DNA from: CAZKYP01 sp964556885
GTDB taxonomy: Bacteria > Planctomycetota > Phycisphaerae > Sedimentisphaerales > Anaerobacaceae
Direction of reading: 5' to 3'
Assembly (NCBI GenBank): GCA_964556885.1
Contig: CAZKYP010000037.1
Location: 1 to 21,039 of the forward strand
DNA: 21,039 nucleotides
The position numbers and the translations under genes are program-made. The notes beneath the pieces were generated by a model. That model was not told the origin of the DNA, did not search any database, and was given only the letters and a program-made list of their open reading frames with translations. Below are positions 7,870 through 16,533 of the stretch, in pieces (positions within the stretch are counted from its first letter, which is position 1; every line of letters begins with the position of its first letter).

Positions 7870-9801
7870 ATGGCTCACGACCATCTACATTTTAAGGAAG
7901 ATATCGCCGCCGAACATACTCACGGCAAACAGATTCGCGTAGGTCTGGCCCTGCTTGGGACACTTGCCGGCGGGGTGCTGCTAATCAATAGTTATATTGC
8001 CCGATTCATTTACGGCAGCGGCAGTTTTAATACGGAATTTCTGTCGATGGCCGGTGCAATATTGCTCGGAACCCCCATTGTTCTTCATGCGATAAAAAGC
8101 CTGATGCACCGGGAAGCTCACATGGATGAGCTGGTGGCATTGGCAATTATTGCGGCGTTTACGCAGGAGGAATATACAACCGCCGGTGCGGTGGCGTTCT
8201 TCATGCTTCTAAGCGAGCTTATCGAGACGCGTACCGCCCTCGGCGCCCGTGCCTCGATCGAATCGCTTATCAAGCTCACACCCACCAGGGCAAATCTTAT
8301 CGACAGCGAGCAGGGCGAGAGAGAAGTAAAAGTCAGCAGTCTCAAGCAGGGGGATTTTATACGTGTTCGCCCCGGTGACAATATACCGGCCGACGGAGAA
8401 GTCATAAAGGGACTCAGTTCGGTTAATGAAGCTACGATAACGGGCGAGTCACTGCCTGTCGATAAGGTGCCGGGAATGCAGGTTTTTGCAGGTACGAGCA
8501 ACCTCACCGGTATGCTGGATATAGCGGTGACCAAGGCCGGCAAGGATACTACTCTTGGCAAGGTGCAGTCCCTGATAATACAGGCCGAGCAGACCAAGAT
8601 TCCCATAATGAGGATTATAGACCGTTATGTCAGGTGGTATACACCGACCATTTTGATGATAGCCGGGATTGTGCTGTTCTTCACTCGAGATATCAACAGG
8701 GCGATTACCATACTTGTTGTCTCCTGTCCGTGCGCTTTGATTTTGGCGACACCGACGGCGATGGTAGCCGCGATTTCCGCGTCGGCCCGTCTCGGCGTTC
8801 TGATAAAGAATGTCGCCGACCTTGAGGTCGCCGGCAGGATTACAGCAATGGTTTTTGACAAGACCGGAACAGTGACGACCGGCCGGCTGTATGTGACCAG
8901 GCTCAAACCGGCCGAAGGTGTGGAAGCCGCGGAGCTGCTCGCTGTGACGGCATCGGCCGAACAGATGAGCAAGCACCCTGTGGCCAGAGCCTTACATGAA
9001 GTGGCACGGGAGGCGAATATTTCTTTGCCGTCGATGGACCAGTTTATGGAAACGCCGGGCAAGGGTGTTACGGCCGTTATCGATTCAGCGAATGTAATGG
9101 TCGGACGAGAATCGTTCCTGAAGGAAAACAACGTTGATATGAGCGATATTTCCGAACCGGTCCTGCATGAAGAGCAGGGTTTCAGCACACTTTATGTGGC
9201 AAGAAATTCCAAATGTATCGGTTGGATTGGTTTGCAGGACAAAACCAGGCCTGAGGCTCAGCATGCTATTAAGGAGTTGATTGATATCGGCGTTAAAAGG
9301 GTAACTATGCTTACCGGCGACCGTACTGAGGTGGCCAGCCGGGTTGCCGCAGAACTGGCCTGCACCGATTTCAAGGCTCACTGTCTGCCTCAGGACAAAT
9401 TGGCAATCGTCGAGCAGATTAAAAAAGACGGCCATACCGTTGTCGTAGTCGGCGACGGCATTAATGATGCGCCTGCTTTGGCAGCGGGAGACCTTGGCAT
9501 TGCCATGGGTGCGGCCGGCAGCGACGTGGCTATCAATTCCGCATCTATCGCCCTGATGAGCAATGATTTGAAGCGTTTGCCGTTTCTTGTGCGATTGTCC
9601 CGCAAGACGAGTCGGGTCATATATCAAAACCTTGGTTTCGGAATATTATTTATAATTCTGGGCATCGCCGCCGGGGCCGCGGCATGGCTGCCGGTGGTTT
9701 ACGCCGCGGTTTTCCATTTTGTCGGTTCATTATTCGTCGTTTTCAATAGTGCCAGGCTCGTGCGTTACGGCGAGGGGCTGGATCATGAATCGAAAGCGTA
9801 A
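7870..9801 (+). CDS. Heavy-metal P1B-type ATPase without an HMA domain
   Basis: A 643-residue metal-pumping P-type ATPase. Visible motifs are TGES (191-194, actuator), CPC (C286-P287-C288, membrane metal site), DKTGT with phosphorylated D330, the P1B-specific HP pair (H369-P370), and GDGINDAP (528-535). The N-terminus lacks a GMTCxxC-type HMA domain and instead has a short His-rich stretch (H3, H5, H7, H16, H18). The last membrane segment reads HFVGSLFVVFNSARL, which fits neither the MxxSS of Cu(+) pumps nor the DxG of ZntA-type pumps, so I leave the metal unassigned (Zn/Cd/Co-like or Cu). These enzymes normally export metal from the cytoplasm. A plausible AGGA ribosome binding site precedes the ATG. 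It follows three SPFH genes and precedes the ABC ATPase by 38 bases. Confidence 0.9.
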   Translation: MAHDHLHFKEDIAAEHTHGKQIRVGLALLGTLAGGVLLINSYIARFIYGSGSFNTEFLSMAGAILLGTPIVLHAIKSLMHREAHMDELVALAIIAAFTQEEYTTAGAVAFFMLLSELIETRTALGARASIESLIKLTPTRANLIDSEQGEREVKVSSLKQGDFIRVRPGDNIPADGEVIKGLSSVNEATITGESLPVDKVPGMQVFAGTSNLTGMLDIAVTKAGKDTTLGKVQSLIIQAEQTKIPIMRIIDRYVRWYTPTILMIAGIVLFFTRDINRAITILVVSCPCALILATPTAMVAAISASARLGVLIKNVADLEVAGRITAMVFDKTGTVTTGRLYVTRLKPAEGVEAAELLAVTASAEQMSKHPVARALHEVAREANISLPSMDQFMETPGKGVTAVIDSANVMVGRESFLKENNVDMSDISEPVLHEEQGFSTLYVARNSKCIGWIGLQDKTRPEAQHAIKELIDIGVKRVTMLTGDRTEVASRVAAELACTDFKAHCLPQDKLAIVEQIKKDGHTVVVVGDGINDAPALAAGDLGIAMGAAGSDVAINSASIALMSNDLKRLPFLVRLSRKTSRVIYQNLGFGILFIILGIAAGAAAWLPVVYAAVFHFVGSLFVVFNSARLVRYGEGLDHESKA

Positions 9802-9839
9802 AATGTTCGGTTAATTTACCATAAACGAGATTCGTAGCT

Positions 9840-11093
9840 ATGGAATATGCTGTTGAAACTTTTTCTTTGACCAAGATTTTTTCCGACTGGTGGGGGCGTG
9901 CCAAGGTATACGCTGTTGATGACCTGAATCTTAAGATTCGGCAAAACGAAGTATACGGTCTTTTGGGTCCCAATGGCTCCGGTAAATCGACAACGATTAA
10001 GATGCTGCTCGGCCTGCTGTACCCGACAAAGGGAAAATCGGTAATACTCGGAGGCGACGGGGCGGACCCTCAAATCAATGCCAGAATCGGATTTTTACCA
10101 GAGGAATCATATCTCTACAGGTATCTGAATGCCCGCGAGACCCTGGATTTCTACGGCAGGTTGTTCGGCCTGCCCGCCAAAGTAAGAAGAATGCGTATAG
10201 AGGCTCTGCTCGATATGGTCGGGCTAAAGGCGGTTGCAAACAGACCTGTCGGAACATTTTCCAAGGGCATGGCCCGGCGAATAGGGCTGGCACAGGCGCT
10301 GATAAACGACCCGGATTTGCTGATTTTGGATGAGCCTACGACGGGGCTTGACCCAATCGGAACGAGGCAGATCAAAGATTTAATCTTAAAGCTGGCCCGG
10401 CGGGGAAAAACGATTCTGCTTTGCAGCCACCTGCTTGCGGATGTCGAGGATGTTTGTGACAGGATATCGATTCTTTACGGCGGCAGGATACAGACGGAAG
10501 GACGGGTCAAAGAGCTGCTGCAGCAGACGAACAAACGACAGATTACGACGGATGTCATAAGTGACGACACAATCAGAAAGATAAAACAGTTAATCCGGGA
10601 TGAAGGTGCCGAGTTTGAGATAACTTCCCCGATTGACAAGCTCGAAACATTTTTCATCAGGACGGTTACCACCGCCCAGCAAAAGGAGCATCCGACAAGC
10701 GGCGCCGTCAGCACAACAAAGATAGGTGATTTTCTCGTACAGGAAAAACGTGTTGACAATATCCTGGACGAGTTGGTTTCATCACCGGAGTCGGAGGATA
10801 TTCCTTCGCAGATTATTCAAACCGAAAAGGTCGTTACCACCGACAGCTCAAAATCCAAACCGGATGAGAAATTGCTTGGCTCACTGACTAAGCAGTCCGA
10901 AGCAAACTTATCCGAACAGGTTATCGATGATGAAAAGGCTAAAACCGAACCTGTTGAATCTCAAAAGCAGGAGGCCGGTAGTGACCAAATCAAAAAAAAT
11001 ATTTTAGATGAACTTACAGGCCGCTCGGATTCTCGAAAAGAGGATGCCGGGGGAGCCGACAAATCACAGGCAGGAGAATCAGGCGATGCATAG
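9840..11093 (+). CDS. ABC-2 type transporter ATP-binding protein with charged C-terminal tail
   Basis: Residues 1-235 are a complete ABC ATPase: Walker A GPNGSGKST (43-51), a Q-loop region with E88 (FLPEES, a common variant in ABC-2 export ATPases), signature FSKGM (140-144), Walker B LLILDEPTTGLDP (160-172) and switch H197 (CSHLLADVEDVCDR). Residues from about 235 to 417 are a long Lys/Glu/Ser/Asp-rich extension, probably largely disordered, which standard ATPases of this family (about 240-320 residues) lack. The stop overlaps the start of the permease gene by eight bases, so these two form a transporter. The divergent permease at 2254 is a likely second membrane subunit. Substrate unknown; ABC-2 systems move polysaccharides, drugs, proteins or lipids. 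Confidence 0.9.
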   Translation: MEYAVETFSLTKIFSDWWGRAKVYAVDDLNLKIRQNEVYGLLGPNGSGKSTTIKMLLGLLYPTKGKSVILGGDGADPQINARIGFLPEESYLYRYLNARETLDFYGRLFGLPAKVRRMRIEALLDMVGLKAVANRPVGTFSKGMARRIGLAQALINDPDLLILDEPTTGLDPIGTRQIKDLILKLARRGKTILLCSHLLADVEDVCDRISILYGGRIQTEGRVKELLQQTNKRQITTDVISDDTIRKIKQLIRDEGAEFEITSPIDKLETFFIRTVTTAQQKEHPTSGAVSTTKIGDFLVQEKRVDNILDELVSSPESEDIPSQIIQTEKVVTTDSSKSKPDEKLLGSLTKQSEANLSEQVIDDEKAKTEPVESQKQEAGSDQIKKNILDELTGRSDSRKEDAGGADKSQAGESGDA

Positions 11094-12441
11094 TATCTGG
11101 GCAGTCGCCATAAATACCATAAGGCAGGCTTTACGGATGAAAGTAGCCCTTGTTTTTATTGTCCTGCTGGTCATCCTGATTCCAGTTCTCGGCTATACCA
11201 CAACAGGTGACGAGACATTAAAAGGGAGATTACAGACCTTCGTTAGCTATAGTCTTTCGTTGACGAGTTTTTCCCTTTGTCTTCTTACGATAATAGTCTC
11301 GATTTATTCCGTTACAAGTGACATCGATCAGAGACAGATTTATACCGTCATTACCAAGCCTATTTACCGTTACCAGCTCCTTCTGGGTAAACTCCTGGGA
11401 GTATTGTTGCTGGATATGGTTTTACTCGGCTTGTTTTCCGTAATGATATATACAATTACGATTTATACACCTGTATTTCTAAAAGCTTCCGGGGAAGAGC
11501 TGCTTCAGACGAAAAATGAATTTTTGACCGCGCGAGCGGCTTTGACTATTCCCAGGGTCGATGTCTCTCAGGAAGTCATGGAAAGATATGACCAGCTCGA
11601 AAAAAGGGGTGATTTGCCCGAAAAAATGACACGGCAGGAAGTAATTGCCGAGATCACAAGGCAGAGACTGCTTGCCATGCGTTCCGTTGATGTGGGCAAG
11701 GTGCTTACATGGGATTTCGAGAATGTCAAGCCGCTTGATCCGAATATGTTCATCCGTTTTAAGTATGATGTTTCGGTGACGCCCCCCGATGAGCAGGTCT
11801 ACGGCAGATGGTTCGCGGGTGACTATAATTTTATAAAGACGGGCGAAAAACCTAAAACTCCTGTTTACGACCAGCTTCATAAAAACGCCGTGCGGACTTT
11901 CCACGAGATAGAGTTTCCTTCGGAAGTTGTCCCCGCCGACGGCCATCTTGCCGTTGCATTTTATAATGTTCCTCTTAATAATACCGTGGTCATATTTCCA
12001 CCGGACGGTTTCGAGGTGCTTTATAAGGCGGACAGTTTCGGTAATAACTATTTAAGAGCTGTTTTACTGCTGTTCTTTCGCCTGATTTTCCTGGCGTCTT
12101 TAGGCATATTGGCATCGAGTTTCCTTTCTTTTCCCGTGGCCATACTGCTTAGTTTTGTGCTCTTTTTTACGGCGAGTTTCAGTGGATTTGTTATCGAATC
12201 GTTCGATTACTTAAGTGCGAATATGGGCTTGTTTTATACGTATACGCTTAAGTGGATGGTTCGGCTGCTGCCGCAGTTCGATAAGTTTAATCCTGCGCAG
12301 TACATTGTGCCTGCGAGACTACTCGAGTGGTCTTTAGTGGTCAATTGCATAATTGTTATGGTTTGTGTTAAGGCGTTTGTATTATTTGTTCTGGCCCTCG
12401 TGATATTCAGTTTACGTGAGATAGCTAAAATCGTAGTATAA
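11086..12441 (+). CDS. ABC-2 type transporter permease with large extracytoplasmic insert
   Basis: I choose the ATG at 11086 rather than an upstream in-frame ATG at 11008, because AGGAG (11072-11076) lies nine bases ahead and the protein then begins MHSIWAVAINTIRQALRMK, a normal start for this family; it overlaps the ATPase stop by eight bases. The product is 451 residues. Hydrophobic segments near residues 19-37, 57-80 and 103-127 are followed by about 180 polar residues (130-310) that would lie outside the membrane, then at least four more segments in 315-445. TSDIDQRQIYTVITKPIYR is the cytoplasmic coupling region. The insert is not a domain I recognise; it includes a charged helical part (MERYDQLEKRGDLPEKMTRQEV) and a beta-like part (PADGHLAVAFYNV). 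Confidence 0.87.
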   Translation: MHSIWAVAINTIRQALRMKVALVFIVLLVILIPVLGYTTTGDETLKGRLQTFVSYSLSLTSFSLCLLTIIVSIYSVTSDIDQRQIYTVITKPIYRYQLLLGKLLGVLLLDMVLLGLFSVMIYTITIYTPVFLKASGEELLQTKNEFLTARAALTIPRVDVSQEVMERYDQLEKRGDLPEKMTRQEVIAEITRQRLLAMRSVDVGKVLTWDFENVKPLDPNMFIRFKYDVSVTPPDEQVYGRWFAGDYNFIKTGEKPKTPVYDQLHKNAVRTFHEIEFPSEVVPADGHLAVAFYNVPLNNTVVIFPPDGFEVLYKADSFGNNYLRAVLLLFFRLIFLASLGILASSFLSFPVAILLSFVLFFTASFSGFVIESFDYLSANMGLFYTYTLKWMVRLLPQFDKFNPAQYIVPARLLEWSLVVNCIIVMVCVKAFVLFVLALVIFSLREIAKIVV

Positions 12442-12447
12442 AAGACT

Positions 12448-14226
12448 ATGCGGTTGCGTGATTCTATAACCTTGTTGGTGTGTGCGGTTATCGCCGTCGG
12501 TATGCTTATCGGCGCCGGGATGCAGCTTGATTCCATCAATCGCCAGCGCCAGGATATGAATTTAATCATAGACACGCCGGATAATATTCCACCTTCATTG
12601 ATTTTTGCTACAGTAGCAACAGGTGCATTTCGCGGCCTGTTGGTCGATGTCCTGTGGATGCGTGCGGACAGGTTGAAAGAGGAAGGTCAGTTCTTCGATG
12701 CGAGGCAGCTTGCAGAGTGGATTACTATTTTGCAGCCACGTTTTGCCGCGGTCTGGGAATTCCAGGCGTGGAATATGGCATATAACATTTCGGTCGCCAT
12801 ACCGCCAACGCAGCCCGACCAGCGCTGGCGATGGGTGAAAAATGGTTACGAGCTTCTTAGGGACGAGGCTATCACTAAATACAAACTCAATAACCTTGAA
12901 ATTTATCGCGAGCTTGCAAGAATATTCTACCACAAGATAGGCGGCATATCCGATGATGTTCACAAGTATTATAAACTGCAGCTTGCCGCCGCTATGACAC
13001 CGCTGCTCGGACCGGCTGATAACAATTATTTCGATGCCCTTGCCGAAGCTCCGACAAGCCTGGAGCAGATTATCGGCGATCCTAACGTGGCCGCGTTTGT
13101 CAATGCCTTGAAGGCCGCTGATCCGGTATTTTCCGATGATAGTACGTTCGTGAGTAATTATTTGTCGTTGCGTCAAAATCCGGACCGGTTCAATCCGGCC
13201 GCCGGTCGGGTAAGAGAAGATTTTAAGGATAATCCGGTTCTGGAGAAATTTTATGTATTCGCCTGCGCAAGTGAGCTGCGTAAAACATGGAAACTTGATC
13301 CTGCTTTCATGCGTGAATTGAATAATATTTACGGTCCGGTTCCTTTCGATGATCCCAATACCCATCTGCCGCTCGATTGGCGTCAGGCCGACAGCCACGC
13401 GATATATTGGGCCGTTATGGGATTGGATATACTTGCCAAAGATCAGTCGCGAAAACTTGATATGACTGAAACCAATACCGACCGTATTGTCGGGCATTGT
13501 TTACAGGATCTTTTCCGTAATGGTAAGATGTATATTTATGATGTTCCGGTCCAGGTGCCGTCGGATGATCCGTCCAGGGAACCCGAAGTGCAGATATATA
13601 AGGATATATTCCTGCGGCCGGATTTGAGAATGTTCGAGCCGTATAATAAAGCTATGCTTGCTGTTATCTACAAGTACCAGGCCCTCGAGGGAGGTTCTCT
13701 TGATTCTCTGAAGAACGGCCACAGAAATATGCTGAAAAACGCCATACTTTCTTTCTATCAGGCCGGGCATAAGGCTTATGCACAGAAAATATATAACGAA
13801 ATGCGAAAGCTCTATCCTCTTGATGAATTCAAGAATCCTTCTGTAGAGGAATTTGTAAAAGCCAGATTTTACGAGGAAATGAAGGACCTTGTTATTAACG
13901 ATGCGAAAGAAGCGATTGTTGCGATGCTCACGGAAAGCTATTTCAGATATGCACTCTACGATGACGATGAAGCCGCGAGCAGGGAATCTCTGGCGAAGGA
14001 AATATGGGATTATTACCAGTCCAAATATAGAGATTCGGAAAGAATCGACCTGCCTGAGTTCAGCGTATTGAGATACCTGAGTCTTGTGGATTTTCTTAAT
14101 GATGCGCAATATCCGCCTAACTTGAGAGGAAGTCTGCTTGCTCGTATGAAAATCGAAAAGCCGGAGCTTTTCAAACAATTGCTGGCCGAAGAGGAAAAAA
14201 TACAAAGACAAAAGCAGACGGAATAA
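12448..14226 (+). CDS. Membrane-anchored helical protein of unknown function
   Basis: A 592-residue protein with one N-terminal membrane segment (about residues 7-25) and a second weakly hydrophobic stretch (50-66). The rest is strongly helical and TPR-like in character. The block ATVATGAFRGLLVDVLWMRA, then LAEWITILQPRFAAVWEFQAWNMAYNISV, matches a family I recall from planctomycetes and verrucomicrobia, annotated only as hypothetical or TPR-containing. No enzyme motif is visible. It starts six bases after the permease stop, so it is translated with the ABC transporter and may be its periplasmic scaffold or adaptor (inference). The C-terminus is Gln/Glu/Lys-rich. Confidence 0.8.
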   Translation: MRLRDSITLLVCAVIAVGMLIGAGMQLDSINRQRQDMNLIIDTPDNIPPSLIFATVATGAFRGLLVDVLWMRADRLKEEGQFFDARQLAEWITILQPRFAAVWEFQAWNMAYNISVAIPPTQPDQRWRWVKNGYELLRDEAITKYKLNNLEIYRELARIFYHKIGGISDDVHKYYKLQLAAAMTPLLGPADNNYFDALAEAPTSLEQIIGDPNVAAFVNALKAADPVFSDDSTFVSNYLSLRQNPDRFNPAAGRVREDFKDNPVLEKFYVFACASELRKTWKLDPAFMRELNNIYGPVPFDDPNTHLPLDWRQADSHAIYWAVMGLDILAKDQSRKLDMTETNTDRIVGHCLQDLFRNGKMYIYDVPVQVPSDDPSREPEVQIYKDIFLRPDLRMFEPYNKAMLAVIYKYQALEGGSLDSLKNGHRNMLKNAILSFYQAGHKAYAQKIYNEMRKLYPLDEFKNPSVEEFVKARFYEEMKDLVINDAKEAIVAMLTESYFRYALYDDDEAASRESLAKEIWDYYQSKYRDSERIDLPEFSVLRYLSLVDFLNDAQYPPNLRGSLLARMKIEKPELFKQLLAEEEKIQRQKQTE

Positions 14227-14250
14227 TCGAAATACAAATCCTTCGTTCTT

Positions 14251-16383
14251 ATGCACAATGCACTTAACCGACAGCTTACCGCTTCACAAAGAGAAGCGGT
14301 CTTTCATATAGAAGGGCCTTTACTTGTTCTTGCAGGTCCCGGCAGCGGCAAGACCCGCGTTATCACATATCGTATTGCGGCCCTTATCGATTCTGGTGTT
14401 CGGCCGCATAATATCTGCGCGATTACCTTCACCAATAAGGCGGCCGAGGAGATGCGACAAAGAGCGGTTGCCGTCGGGGCATCGAGCAGGGTGCACATCA
14501 GCACGTTTCACTCCCTGTGCGTCAGGATTCTTCGGCAGTATTGCGACAAGGCGGGAATCAATCCGAATTTCAATATTTACGATGAATCAGACCAGGCCAA
14601 ATGTGTCAAGCAGGCCCTCAAGGACCTCGGGCTCGATACGACCAATTTTTCGCCCGCACGAATGCTCGAGGCTATTTCGGTCCTGAAAAACAAGCTGATA
14701 GACGCCGAGTCGTTCAAAGAACAGATCGATGGTTTTTTCACAAAGACACTGGCCGATGTGTATGAAAAATATCAAAATATTCTCAATGATAATAACTGTC
14801 TCGATTTCGATGATTTGTTGATGAAGGTTGCCTTTTTGCTGAGGGACTATTCGGATGTTTGCAATGAACTCGGGCATAGGTTCAGGTTCCTGCTGATTGA
14901 TGAATATCAGGACACAAATCATGCCCAGTATCAAATAGCCAGGGCACTGGCATCGCATCACGGCAATATCTGTGCGACCGGCGATCCGGACCAGTCGATT
15001 TATCGCTGGCGGGGGGCCGACATACGTAATATCCTGGCCTTCGAGAAGGACTGGCCCAATGCCAGGGTTGTCAGGCTCGAGGAGAATTTTCGCAGCACCG
15101 CGAATATCCTTGCATTAGCCGATAATCTGATTTCATTCAACCGGAACCGAAAAGAGAAAAAGCTAATACCCACCAAACCCGGGGGCGAAGATGTCGTCAT
15201 CGATTCTTTTGAGGATGAAAATATAGAAGCGCAGGCGGTCGCCGGGCAGATACGCAAGCTCGTTGACCAGGGGGCTTCTTTCAACAGCATAGCGGTATTC
15301 TATCGTGTAAATGCCATGAGCAGGGTGTTCGAAGAGATATTTATTCGCAGCGGCGTACCATACGAAATTGTTCGCGGCGTGGAATTTTACAGGAGAAAAG
15401 AGATTCGTGACTTTCTTGCTTACCTGAAAGCGATTGTCAATCCCGATGACGAAATTGCACTGCTGCGGATTATTAACACACCCACCCGCGGGATAGGCAA
15501 GACTACAATCGACAAAATCAGCTCTTTCGCCGCTGTGAACCATATCAGTTTTTATAATGCCCTGAAAAAGGCCGGACAAATCGAATCGCTGCCCAAAGCC
15601 GCAAAAGCCAGGCTGGCTGTGTTTGTAAATATGCTTGAGAATTTCAAAAAAGATATTTCCGGCCCGGTAGCCGCAATGATGGGACGGGTTTTTACCGAAT
15701 CTGGTCTCGAAGATTCATTGCGGTCGACAGGTCCGCAGGGTCAGAATGCAATAGAAAATATAAACGAGTTAATCAACACTGCCGCTGCTTATGACCAGAA
15801 TACCGAGCAGCCCTCGCTGTCCGATTATCTGCAGCAGATATCGCTTTTCAGCGATGTCGATGCTTATGACGCTTCCAGTAATCGCGTCGCGCTGATGACG
15901 CTTCATGCCGCCAAGGGGCTCGAATTTGACAACGTTTTTATTGTGGGGCTCGAACATGGCATTTTGCCGCATGAAAGGAGCACCACCGGTGAAGATGCAG
16001 ACGATATGGAAGAGGAACGGAGGCTCTTTTTTGTCGGTTTAACACGGGCCAAAGCAAGATTATACATCAGCTACGCGCAGTATCGAACGGTACGGGGCCA
16101 GATGCTTCGGACGATACCGTCGCAGTTTCTTACGGAGCTTGGCCATGAGATGTCATCCGAGCCGGCCCAGCAGGAACATTATTACGAGAACGATATCCGG
16201 GATGATTATAATGCTCCCCGGTTCGAACCCGGCCAGTTGGTGCGGCATAAAACTTTCGGCCTCGGCAGGATTGTAAAGTATTCGAACATGGGTGAAAGCA
16301 GCATTGCGGTTGTCAAATTCAACAGCGGCCAGACTAAATCGCTTTTATTAAAATACGCAGATTTATTGAAAGTCGATATTTAA
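14251..16383 (+). CDS. uvrD: UvrD/PcrA-type superfamily 1 DNA helicase
   Basis: A 710-residue 3'-5' helicase acting in repair and fork maintenance. Motifs in order: Q-motif near residue 8 (LTASQREAV), Walker A AGPGSGKT (28-35), motif Ia TFTNKAAEEM, Walker B LLIDEYQDTN (214-223), motif III GDPDQSIYRWRGA (244-256), motif IV EENFRST (277-283), motif V TLHAAKGLEFD (550-560) and motif VI EERRLFFVGLTRAK. The C-terminal end (PGQLVRHKTFGLGRIVKY and the following strands) is the small Tudor-like domain known from PcrA/UvrD, which binds RNA polymerase. Length and order are normal, with no sign of decay. It starts 24 bases after the previous gene and has no clear ribosome binding site, so it may be at the end of the membrane operon's transcript, though its function is unrelated. 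Confidence 0.95.
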   Translation: MHNALNRQLTASQREAVFHIEGPLLVLAGPGSGKTRVITYRIAALIDSGVRPHNICAITFTNKAAEEMRQRAVAVGASSRVHISTFHSLCVRILRQYCDKAGINPNFNIYDESDQAKCVKQALKDLGLDTTNFSPARMLEAISVLKNKLIDAESFKEQIDGFFTKTLADVYEKYQNILNDNNCLDFDDLLMKVAFLLRDYSDVCNELGHRFRFLLIDEYQDTNHAQYQIARALASHHGNICATGDPDQSIYRWRGADIRNILAFEKDWPNARVVRLEENFRSTANILALADNLISFNRNRKEKKLIPTKPGGEDVVIDSFEDENIEAQAVAGQIRKLVDQGASFNSIAVFYRVNAMSRVFEEIFIRSGVPYEIVRGVEFYRRKEIRDFLAYLKAIVNPDDEIALLRIINTPTRGIGKTTIDKISSFAAVNHISFYNALKKAGQIESLPKAAKARLAVFVNMLENFKKDISGPVAAMMGRVFTESGLEDSLRSTGPQGQNAIENINELINTAAAYDQNTEQPSLSDYLQQISLFSDVDAYDASSNRVALMTLHAAKGLEFDNVFIVGLEHGILPHERSTTGEDADDMEEERRLFFVGLTRAKARLYISYAQYRTVRGQMLRTIPSQFLTELGHEMSSEPAQQEHYYENDIRDDYNAPRFEPGQLVRHKTFGLGRIVKYSNMGESSIAVVKFNSGQTKSLLLKYADLLKVDI

Positions 16384-16443
16384 TCTCTGTTTAAGTATCC
16401 CGCGAGCCGATTATTAAAAGAATACACACAACCGAAAAAGCAA

Positions 16444-16471
16444 TTGCATATCAATCACCAAGCGTTATAAT
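16444..16471 (+). promoter_or_regulatory. Candidate sigma-70 promoter of pgi
   Basis: TTGCAT (16444-16449), a 16-base spacer and a perfect TATAAT (16466-16471) lie in the 150-base spacer upstream of pgi. Transcription from here would start near 16478 and leave a leader of about 55 bases. Confidence 0.5.
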
Positions 16472-16533
16472 CAAATACCGATCTGAAAATGGAATTTCTT
16501 CGATTTTTTTAAGATGAGGAAAGGAGTCCGCCG

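Noticed and set aside
8118..9627. Long minus-strand open frames inside the P-type ATPase gene
   Set aside because: They are shadows of a gene with clear P1B motifs; their translations show no family resemblance and no ribosome binding site.
11008..11085. Longer start for the ABC-2 permease
   Set aside because: It would overlap the ATPase by 86 bases, lacks a ribosome binding site and adds a polar leader atypical of the family; 11086 has AGGAG and a normal N-terminus.
12595..14256. Minus-strand frames of 300 and 251 codons opposite the 592-residue gene
   Set aside because: Compositionally biased reverse readings of the plus-strand gene, which is supported by its tight fit with the permease and its recognisable conserved block.
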